Translations under genes and position numbers: made by a program | Origin: a candidate division KSB1 bacterium | GTDB lineage: Bacteria; Electryoneota; RPQS01 | Length of the DNA: 64,000 nucleotides | Direction of reading: 5' to 3' | NCBI GenBank assembly: GCA_016214895.1 | Contig: JACRMR010000020.1 | Span: 291,812-355,811, forward strand | Shown: positions 56,679 to 62,330 of the stretch, in pieces | Position numbering within the stretch: position 1 is the stretch's first letter | Layout: every line of letters starts with the position of its first letter | Notes under the pieces: generated by a model | What the model saw: only the letters and a program-made list of their open reading frames with translations | What the model was told of the DNA's origin: nothing | Databases searched by the model: none

Positions 56679-57956
56679 TCAGCGGTGGGCGGCTTCGAGT
56701 TGCTCAGCCTCGACGATGGTGGCGTGAATCTTTTTGAGCAGCAACATCAGCACTGCAAAAGCCGCGAGGGAGGCGATCACCAACAGGAAGAAGAAGCTGC
56801 TGTGGGCCATCCTGGTCCAGGCGACGCCGACCTGTCCGGCGAGCCAGCCGCCGAGGGAGGTTGCCGCGAACCAGCCACCCATCATCAGGCCCTGCTTGTG
56901 CGCGGGAGCGAGTTTGGAAACGAGCGACAGACCCATCGGCGACAGACAGAGTTCGGCAATCGTGATCGTGGCATAGGTGCTGATGAGCCAGCCGGAACTG
57001 ACGCGGCCGACGTCGCCGCCGACCCACCCGGCAACCGCCATAATCATGTACGCCGCGGCGGTGAGCAGCATGCCGATGGCGATTTTGGAGGAGGTGGCGG
57101 GTTCGAGTTTGCGGCCGCGCAGGAAGCTCCAGAAGCGCACGAGCAGGGGTGTAAAGAGCAGGATGAAGAACGGGTTGACGGACTGGAAGATCTCCGGCGA
57201 CAGCGAGGTTTCGGTGCAATCGCGGGCCCAGAAGGTCAGGGTATAGCCATTTTGCTTGAAGGCGATCCAGAACACGACGACCACCGCAAAGATCAGCAAG
57301 AGGGCCGTGATGCGGTCGCGCTCCTGTTTGGGGGTCAGCTCGACGGACGAGCGGTTCTTTTGAGTTGAACGCGTGCCGGGGGTAATATCTCCCGCGAGCA
57401 CATGCCGCTTGAAGATATGAAAGATTGCGAGGGAAAACAACATGCCGATGCCCGCCGCGCCAAAGGCGTAATGCCAGCCGAAATGGGCGCGCAGGTAGGC
57501 GGCGACGAGGGGAGAAGCGAAGGCTCCCAGATTGATCCCCATGTAGAAGATGTTGTAGGCATCGTCGCGCTTTTCGGGCAGATCGTGGTAGAGGTTGCCG
57601 AGAATGGTCGAGATGTTGGGTTTGAAGAGGCCGTTGCCGATGATTAAGCAAATCAGGCCGGTGAAGAAGAACGGCAACGAGGCGAAGGCCAGCGAGAGAT
57701 GGCCGAGGCCCATGATCACGCCGCCGAGGTAGATGGCCTTGCGGAAGCCGAGGAAGCGGTCCGCGAGCCAGCCGCCGATCAGCGGAGTGAAATAGACGAG
57801 GCCAATGTAACCGCCGTAGATCTGGCCGATCGTGCTGTTCTCGAAGTGCAGGCTCTCATCCATGTAGAGCGTGAGGATGGAGAGCATGCAGTAGAAGCTG
57901 AAGCGTTCCCACATTTCGGTGAAGAACAGGACGGGGAGGCCGGGGGGGTGGCGCAT
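56679..57956 (-). CDS. POT/PTR family proton-coupled oligopeptide transporter
   Basis: 425 residues from the ATG at 57956. The N-terminal TEMWERFSFYCM contains the ExxER proton-coupling motif of POT transporters in helix 1. GGWLADRFLGFRKAIYLGG is the helix 2-3 loop, GNGLFKPNISTILGNLY the family PTR signature, and FYMGINLGAFASPLVAAYL the second signature. Twelve membrane segments with an extra pair in the middle are predicted. It imports di- and tripeptides across the inner membrane. At 425 residues it is slightly shorter than most (about 480-500). The leader is a TTTTCAA/TTTTCGA 7-mer tract and there is no Shine-Dalgarno. Confidence 0.92.
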   Translation of the reverse strand: MRHPPGLPVLFFTEMWERFSFYCMLSILTLYMDESLHFENSTIGQIYGGYIGLVYFTPLIGGWLADRFLGFRKAIYLGGVIMGLGHLSLAFASLPFFFTGLICLIIGNGLFKPNISTILGNLYHDLPEKRDDAYNIFYMGINLGAFASPLVAAYLRAHFGWHYAFGAAGIGMLFSLAIFHIFKRHVLAGDITPGTRSTQKNRSSVELTPKQERDRITALLLIFAVVVVFWIAFKQNGYTLTFWARDCTETSLSPEIFQSVNPFFILLFTPLLVRFWSFLRGRKLEPATSSKIAIGMLLTAAAYMIMAVAGWVGGDVGRVSSGWLISTYATITIAELCLSPMGLSLVSKLAPAHKQGLMMGGWFAATSLGGWLAGQVGVAWTRMAHSSFFFLLVIASLAAFAVLMLLLKKIHATIVEAEQLEAAHR

Positions 57957-57967
57957 GGCGGGGGGAT

Positions 57968-58073
57968 GCGAAAATTGAAAATCGAAAATTGAAAATTGAA
58001 GTTCCGAGGGCGAACAAACGGCAAACCAAAAAGGCCGAGCGGGGCAGGTCAATGCTCAAGAGACCTGCCGCCG
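57968..58073 (-). repeat. TTTTCAA 7-mers and GCAGGT hairpin upstream of the POT gene
   Basis: Plus-strand GAAAATTGAAAATCGAAAAT continues to 58002, 12 bp before the ATG. GAGCGGGGCAGGTCAATGCTC...GAGACCTGCCGCCGCG lies at 58037-58074. Confidence 0.82.
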
Positions 58074-58224
58074 CGAAGAAGCTATTCATACCTGAAGCTC
58101 TTACGACCGTCATCCCGGACCCCGCGGTCTTCAGCGGGAGTCCGGGACCTCTCGGAGAGATTCCCGAGGGCCCGAGAGGTTCTGGACTTTCGCCGAAGAC
58201 GGCGAAGTCCAGAATGACAGAATT
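58074..58224. repeat. Left 151-bp direct repeat flanking the GIY-YIG gene
   Basis: CGAAGAAGCTATTCATACC...AGAATGACAGAATT. Equal in length to the right copy (58513-58663), with only a few mismatches. It contains two hairpins, GGACCCCGCGGTCTTCAGCG and CCTCTCGG...CCGAGAGG, and the first 16 bases of the gene, start codon included. Confidence 0.9.
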
Positions 58225-58237
58225 AGGATTGCTCGTC

Positions 58238-58528
58238 CTAGAGGGAGGACCAATCGGCGGCCAGGTCGTTCCAGTTCGGATTCATAGACTCGATCAGCTT
58301 GACCTTCCAAGCCCGAGGCCACCACTTCAGTCGTTTCTCGCGCGTGATCGCAGATCGAATATCGCTGGTTACTTCGTAATGGACCAATCGGTGCATTCTA
58401 TATTTCTTGGTAAACCCCTCGACCAATCCGTGCTTGTGCTCGTACAAACGGCGTTCGAGATTATTCGTGACGCCAATGTAAATGCCCCGATTGGTATTGC
58501 TGAGCATGTACACGAAGAAGCTATTCAT
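58238..58528 (-). CDS. GIY-YIG nuclease superfamily protein
   Basis: 96 residues from the ATG at 58528. The GIY-YIG core reads FFVYMLSNTNRGIYIGVTNNLERRLYEH-like (in pieces: VYMLS, GIYIGVTNNLERR, EHKHGLVEGFT), with the catalytic Tyr pair, Arg27 and a Glu in TREKRLKWW. This is the stand-alone UPF0213/YhbQ type, thought to be a small structure-specific nuclease. It lies between two 151-bp direct repeats, the right one overlapping its first five codons, which makes the unit look like a duplicated or mobile cassette. The longer open frame to 58885 is repeat-coded. Confidence 0.9.
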   Translation of the reverse strand: MNSFFVYMLSNTNRGIYIGVTNNLERRLYEHKHGLVEGFTKKYRMHRLVHYEVTSDIRSAITREKRLKWWPRAWKVKLIESMNPNWNDLAADWSSL

Positions 58529-58663
58529 ACCTGAAGCTCTTACGACCGTCATCCCGGACCCCGCGGTCTTCAGCGGGAGTCCGGGACCTCTCGGAGAGAT
58601 TCTCGAAGGCCCGAGAGGTTCTGGACATCCGCCGAAGACGGCGAAGTCCAGAATGACAGAATT
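58513..58663. repeat. Right 151-bp direct repeat flanking the GIY-YIG gene
   Basis: Same 151 bp as 58074-58224; differences are clustered at TTCTCGAAGG (left TTCCCGAGGG) and GGACATCCGCC (left GGACTTTCGCC). It overlaps codons 1-5 of the gene. A further GTCCAGAATGACA fragment recurs at 58676. Confidence 0.9.
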
Positions 58664-58829
58664 GCGTCGGCAATGTCCAGAATGACATGGGCGGCAGCGT
58701 TTGAAGCGGCGGCGCGAACGCACTGTCGGTGATCCTTCACCGCGCAAGTCGGAAGAGCGCGGTTCTGGATGACAGTGTGTTAAGCGTTGCCCTGTGTGAT
58801 TTAGTGTTAGTGGATCAGCGATTGCTTCG

Positions 58830-58910
58830 GATGGGGCACTTGGAGACAAGTGCCGCCAAGGAATTTTCCGAGCGGGGCAGGTCAATGCTCAAGAGACCTG
58901 CCGCCGCGAG
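58830..58910 (-). repeat. Two hairpins upstream of the SpoIID gene stop
   Basis: GGGGCACTTGGAGACAAGTGCCGCC (58832-58856) and GAGCGGGGCAGGTCAATGCTC...GAGACCTGCCGCCGCG (58869-58908). 58664-58829 shows nothing I can name. Confidence 0.82.
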
Positions 58911-58938
58911 TCAATGGACGCGCGTGCCAAGGCGCGCG

Positions 58939-60714
58939 CTACAAGATTGCCAGTTCGCTGCCCGGATAATAGTGATCGAGAATCTGCTCGACGGTCCGGC
59001 CGGCTTTGGCCATGGCGGCGGCGCCGAGTTGGCAGAGGCCGACGCCGTGCCCCCAGCCGCCGCCGGTGAGGGTGATCTGGTCATCGACCTCATCGACCAC
59101 GAAGCAGCTGGAGGGGAGGTGCGAAGGAGATAACGCACGGCGGATGTTTAACTCTCCGTAAAGCGTCAGGGATGAGGGATGAGGGATGAGGGATGAGGCC
59201 GGCTCCAACGATGAACGAGGAACGAGGAACGATGAGTCCGAAGCGGAGCCTTGAATCTTCAGGATTAGGATGCGGCCGGAGGCGGCGCGTTTGCGGACTT
59301 CGAGGGATTGCACGGAGCCAATATTGGCTCCGGTTTTCCTGGCGATCAGCTCGCCGAGCTGGACGCGGGTGTAGCGGAACTTCCAGCGGTACAGCGGGTC
59401 CTTGTCCCACGGTTCCGGGTAGGGATGCAGTTGGCCGTCACACCACGCGGGCGGATGCGACAACACGAACGCGCGCGCGTTTTTTTCGTCCGTGAGATCG
59501 GGGACCGGGAAGTCGCCGCAGGCGCGGACGGCGAAATACGGATGATCGTCCTCGCCCCAGCACGCTTCATACCGTTCGCTGATGCCGCCGCAGGACTTGG
59601 CGTAGCGGGCGTCCACGATGCGAAGGGATGAGGGATGAGGGATGAGGGATGAAGCGGACTCGGATTCCACCGATGAACGATGAACGATGAACGATGTGTC
59701 CGTCACTAACACTCGTCCTGCTGACTCGCGGATCGGAGCAACGACCGCGGTGGCCTCGCGCGACACCCCTTGATAGCATTGGCAGTGATCGTCGTTGCAG
59801 AGATCGAAGCCGTCGGCACGATGATGACGGTTGGCCGTGGCGAGAACCGTGGAACGTGCGGCAATCGCCTGCGCCTGCGAAAACGCGGGCGGCAGATCAC
59901 TGCGCATTTCGCTCCCGACGGCGCTCTCGAGATAGTGCTCGAGCGGGAGGCGGTTCGAGGCGGTTAGCGCGAGCCCCCCCCCTGCCCCCCCGTGAACGGA
60001 GGGGTGGCCGAAAATTCGCAGTGCGCCGCGATATTCGAGGGTCTCTTTGCGTTCCCAGTGGAAGCCGCGACCGATGGGAACGTGATGCAGAGCGAAGCGC
60101 GCGGAGTCGCTCAAGGGACGAGCGGTGAGACGGATGAGTTGGGTGGAGAGGTCGTTGAGGGAGCAGGCGAACAGATTTCCCCCCTTAGTCCCCCCACTGG
60201 ATGTGGGGGGAGACCCGAGTTCCGATTCACTGAGCGGAACGACGGTGAAGCCGAAGGGGTTCAGCGCGGCGACGGTGCGCAATTGAGTTAACAGCGGTTC
60301 GGCGTCACCACGGCTGGCAAGTTTGACGACGGGCCACCAGACGCGGTTGTCGAATGTCTGCGAACCGGTTTGCCACATGCGGCCAGCCTCCAGCACATCG
60401 ACGCCATCGCCGGACAGCGCGGTGGGAACATGATTCAGCACACGCGCGGCGGACTCGGGCGAAAAACATTCGGCGAGGCGGATGGCGAAGCCGAGACCCC
60501 CCTTTGTCCCCCCATCAGAATGGGGGGATTCAGATTCTCCCCCCCCGGCCCCCCCACAGGATGTGGGGGGGAGAAAAGCGGAGAAGGCGCCGCTGACTCT
60601 ATCGAGATCGAATTTGCGATTGCAGTCGGTCCAGCCTTCCACGGCGAAGTCGCCGCGGAGTTCACCGGTGATTTGGGCTTCGCCCCAGAGTAAACCAATA
60701 TCTACAGTAATCAT
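58939..60714 (-). CDS. SpoIID/LytB-domain protein carrying five repeat-coded insertions
   Basis: 591 residues from the ATG at 60714. The N-terminal half (IGLLWGEAQITGELRGDF, then SPR-like segments) precedes the SpoIID domain: RLPLEHYLESAVGSEM with the catalytic-type Glu, AFSQAQAIAARSTVLATA, FDLCNDDHCQCYQG, and GGGWGHGVGLCQLGAAAMA near the end. It is a paralogue of 24425-26143, with the same CxxxHCQ.Y.G and GWGHGVGLCQ motifs. Inserts absent from the paralogue are at residues about 48-74, 166-179, 237-247 (PP..GG..GG peptides from C-run/G-run hairpins), and 340-365 and 492-516 (SFIVHRSS, SSLIPHPSS; from TTCATCG and CTCATCC 7-mers). No signal peptide is obvious. All five inserts keep the frame. 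Confidence 0.82.
   Translation of the reverse strand: MITVDIGLLWGEAQITGELRGDFAVEGWTDCNRKFDLDRVSGAFSAFLPPTSCGGAGGGESESPHSDGGTKGGLGFAIRLAECFSPESAARVLNHVPTALSGDGVDVLEAGRMWQTGSQTFDNRVWWPVVKLASRGDAEPLLTQLRTVAALNPFGFTVVPLSESELGSPPTSSGGTKGGNLFACSLNDLSTQLIRLTARPLSDSARFALHHVPIGRGFHWERKETLEYRGALRIFGHPSVHGGAGGGLALTASNRLPLEHYLESAVGSEMRSDLPPAFSQAQAIAARSTVLATANRHHRADGFDLCNDDHCQCYQGVSREATAVVAPIRESAGRVLVTDTSFIVHRSSVESESASSLIPHPSSLRIVDARYAKSCGGISERYEACWGEDDHPYFAVRACGDFPVPDLTDEKNARAFVLSHPPAWCDGQLHPYPEPWDKDPLYRWKFRYTRVQLGELIARKTGANIGSVQSLEVRKRAASGRILILKIQGSASDSSFLVPRSSLEPASSLIPHPSSLTLYGELNIRRALSPSHLPSSCFVVDEVDDQITLTGGGWGHGVGLCQLGAAAMAKAGRTVEQILDHYYPGSELAIL
59167..59241 (-). repeat. In-frame 7-mer block in the SpoIID gene (residues 492-516)
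   Basis: Coding strand: CATCGTTCCTCGTTCCTCG with TTCATCG, linker TTGGAGCCGGCC, then four CTCATCC units. Nearly the same layout as the block at 59620, so it is a second insertion of the same composite. Confidence 0.85.
59620..59697 (-). repeat. In-frame 7-mer block in the SpoIID gene (residues 340-365)
   Basis: On the coding strand TTCATCG occurs three times, then a linker CGGTGGAATCCGAGTCCGC, then TTCATCCCTCATCCCTCATC. Same 7-mers as the dapL and dapF leaders. Confidence 0.87.
59972..60008 (-). repeat. In-frame hairpin in the SpoIID gene (residues 237-247)
   Basis: CCCCCCCGTGAACGGAGGGG plus CCCCCCC tail on the plus strand; coding HPSVHGGAGGG. Confidence 0.85.
60178..60220 (-). repeat. In-frame hairpin in the SpoIID gene (residues 166-179)
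   Basis: CCCCCCACTGGATGTGGGGGG preceded on the plus strand by CCCCCCTTAGT; coding SPPTSSGGTKGG. Confidence 0.87.
60493..60573 (-). repeat. In-frame double hairpin in the SpoIID gene (residues 48-74)
   Basis: CCCCCCATCAGAATGGGGGG and CCCCCCCACAGGATGTGGGGGGG with their G-runs, coding PPTSCGGAGGG and SPHSDGGTKGG. Confidence 0.87.
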
Positions 60715-60719
60715 TTTGG

Positions 60720-60794
60720 GAAGGAACAGGGAACAAGGAAGAAGGAAGAAACCGAATCCGACACCCCCCAATGATCCCCCCTTGAAAGGGGGGA
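60720..60794 (-). repeat. TTCCTTC/TTCCCTG 7-mers and CTTTCAAG hairpin before the SpoIID gene
   Basis: Plus-strand GGGAAGGAACAGGGAACAAG and AAGAAGGAAGAA (60718-60750) lie 4 bp upstream of the ATG. CCCCCCTTGAAAGGGGGG (60776-60793) follows. Confidence 0.8.
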
Positions 60795-60980
60795 TGGCTG
60801 TCAGCGCGTGGGCGAAGACGGCGGCGGCGGTAACGAGGTTGAGGCTCTCGGCATGGCCGCGGCGTTCGAGGGTGAGGCGATGGGTGCACTTCATCGCGAT
60901 CTCGTCGGATAAGCCGCGGGATTCGTGGCCGAGAACGAGGATACCCCCCCCCTGCCCCCCCAAGCGAGTTGGGGGGGAGT
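60795..60980 (-). pseudogene. Duplicated 3' end of the SpoU methyltransferase gene
   Basis: This 186-bp segment matches 61059-61244 at a constant offset of 264 bp with about eight mismatches and no gaps. It encodes GILVLGHESRGLSDEIAMKC through VTAAAVFAHALTA, the C-terminal third of the methyltransferase, without the first two thirds. It is bounded on both ends by C-run/G-run hairpins that also bound the intact copy, so unequal exchange between hairpins is the likely cause. It stays open into the SpoIID gene in frame but has no start signal of its own. Confidence 0.88.
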
Positions 60981-61032
60981 CCGAGGCGGCTTCCGGCGGG
61001 GTGAGGGCACCCCGCTCGGCGGCTCGACCCCC

Positions 61033-61821
61033 CTACGTTCCCCCTTTGAACGGGGGGGTGGCTGTCAGCGTGTTCGCGAAGACGGCGGCGGCGGTGACGA
61101 GGTTGAGGCTCTCGGCGTGGCCGCGGCGTTCGAGGGTGAGACGATGCGTGCACTTCATCGCGAGCTCGTCGGATAAGCCGCGGGATTCGTGGCCGAGAAC
61201 GAGGATACCCCCCCCCTGCCCCCCCAAGCGAGTTGGGGGGGAGTAGGAAGATAGCGGAGTGCCGCCATGGGAGACTAAGGCGACGCTCTCGCCGGGCCAT
61301 TCGTCGAGCAGGTCGAGCAAATCGCAATGCTCGCGGACGGGCTGATGGAACAGCGAGCCCATCGAGCCGCGCACGACCTTGCCGTTCCAGATGTCGGCGG
61401 AATCGCGGCCGAGATAGAGACAGCTCGCGCCGAAGAAATCGGCGACGCGAATCAGCGCGCCGCAATTGCCGGGATCGGAGACCTGCTCGCAGGCGATTGC
61501 CAATCCGGATTTGAGCGGCGGCAGGCTGAACATCTTGGCCACCGCGACGACGCCCTGACTGGCTTCGAGTTTGGTGATGCGCTCGAACGATTCGGAATTG
61601 ACGCGATAGATCGGCGCGCGCAAATCGCCGAACTGATTGGCCCATTCATCGGCTTTGGCCGATTGCAGCAAAATTGCTTCGAGCTTGAGCTGTGCATCGA
61701 GCGCTTCGCCGGTGCAGACTTCGCCTTCGATCAGAAACTGGCCGAGTTCGCGGCGGTGTTTCTTCTGCGAAAGTTTGGCCCAGTCGGAAAGCTGTTTGCG
61801 GGTGGGGGTTAGGAAGTCCAC
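61033..61821 (-). CDS. SpoU/TrmH family RNA 2'-O-methyltransferase with repeat insertion and repeat-coded tail
   Basis: 262 residues from a GTG directly after TTTCAAG-type 7-mers. The N-terminal substrate-binding domain (KKHRRELGQFLIEGEVCTGEAL) and the SPOUT knot domain are complete: motif 1 EQVSDPGNCGALIRVADFFG, motif 2 LVLGHESRGLSDEL, motif 3 LERRGHAESLNLVTAAAVFA. It methylates a ribose in rRNA or tRNA. Residues 191-205 (SSYSPPTRLGGQGGG) between beta strands before motif 2 are a C-run/G-run hairpin read in frame. The last eight residues TPPFKGGT are another hairpin into which the gene now terminates, so its own C-terminus was replaced. Confidence 0.92.
   Translation of the reverse strand: MDFLTPTRKQLSDWAKLSQKKHRRELGQFLIEGEVCTGEALDAQLKLEAILLQSAKADEWANQFGDLRAPIYRVNSESFERITKLEASQGVVAVAKMFSLPPLKSGLAIACEQVSDPGNCGALIRVADFFGASCLYLGRDSADIWNGKVVRGSMGSLFHQPVREHCDLLDLLDEWPGESVALVSHGGTPLSSYSPPTRLGGQGGGILVLGHESRGLSDELAMKCTHRLTLERRGHAESLNLVTAAAVFANTLTATPPFKGGT
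61207..61251 (-). repeat. In-frame hairpin inside the SpoU gene
   Basis: CCCCCCCAACTCGCTTGGGGGGG on the coding strand, then CAGGGGGGG; coding SPPTRLGGQGGG. The same CAAGCGAGTTG core is at 60961 in the duplicated fragment. Confidence 0.88.
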
Positions 61822-61828
61822 TGAAAAA

Positions 61829-61860
61829 ACTTGAAATTTGAAACTTGAAACTTGAAATCA
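61829..61860 (-). repeat. TTTCAAG/TTTCAAA 7-mers before the SpoU gene
   Basis: Coding strand: TTTCAAGTTTCAAGTTTC, then AAATTTCAAGTTTTTTCA up to the GTG start. Confidence 0.82.
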
Positions 61861-61874
61861 GAGCAACCAAGTGG

Positions 61875-62204
61875 TTAAGGTACCAAGATGGATGACGGGA
61901 GCCAGCCGAGATCGTTGTTTGCGGTGCGGCACCAGTACCAGCCGCCGACTTCGCGCAGAATCTCGAGCAGGTCGCCGACACGGATGGTCAGCTCTTGGGC
62001 GGTGTAAGCTTCGAGCAGCGTGGCGCGCTCGCCGTCGATGCTCAGAAACGATTCGTGCGTCCAGCCGCTGCGGCCATCGGCGGCGGTGGTCCAGATCCAG
62101 CCGGGGTATTCGTCGTCACGCTGACCGAGCCTGAACACGTCGCCGCGAACGCTGCTGATCGGGTTCTTGTACTGCGGGGAATAGGAAGTGAGGGCGGTGG
62201 GCAT
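61875..62204 (-). CDS. Two-SH3-domain protein
   Basis: 109 residues from the ATG at 62204. Two SH3-like repeats: RGDVFRLGQRDDEYPGWIWTTAADGRSGWTHESFL (shown by GDVFRLG, PGWIW, GWTHESFL; residues about 20-55) and ATLLEAYTAQELTIRVGDLLEI followed by GGWYWCRTANNDLGWLPSSIL. The second has the ALYDY-like, GWYW and GWLPSSYV-like positions of eukaryotic-type SH3 folds. Such two-domain proteins are known in bacteria as small cytosolic proteins of unclear role. It precedes the SpoU gene by 53 bp on the same strand. Confidence 0.78.
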   Translation of the reverse strand: MPTALTSYSPQYKNPISSVRGDVFRLGQRDDEYPGWIWTTAADGRSGWTHESFLSIDGERATLLEAYTAQELTIRVGDLLEILREVGGWYWCRTANNDLGWLPSSILVP

Positions 62205-62245
62205 CGACGGAAAAGTATTAGAAATGAGATCTGAGAATGCCAAAT

Positions 62246-62285
62246 TCCCCCCCCTGCCCCCCCGCTGAAGCGGAGGGGGTGGAAG
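62246..62285 (-). repeat. C-run/G-run hairpin downstream of the symporter
   Basis: CCCCCCCCTGCCCCCCCGCTGAAGCGGAGGGGG on the plus strand; stem CCCCCGCT/AGCGGAGGGG, G-run tail on the minus strand. Confidence 0.8.
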
Positions 62286-62330
62286 AGCGCGAAGCCAGGC
62301 GACGCAGTCGGCCCCTACGAGTGGTGTACC

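Noticed and set aside
58528-58885. N-terminal extension of the GIY-YIG frame
   Set aside because: It translates the direct repeat and hairpins; the GIY-YIG fold begins at the Met of 58528.
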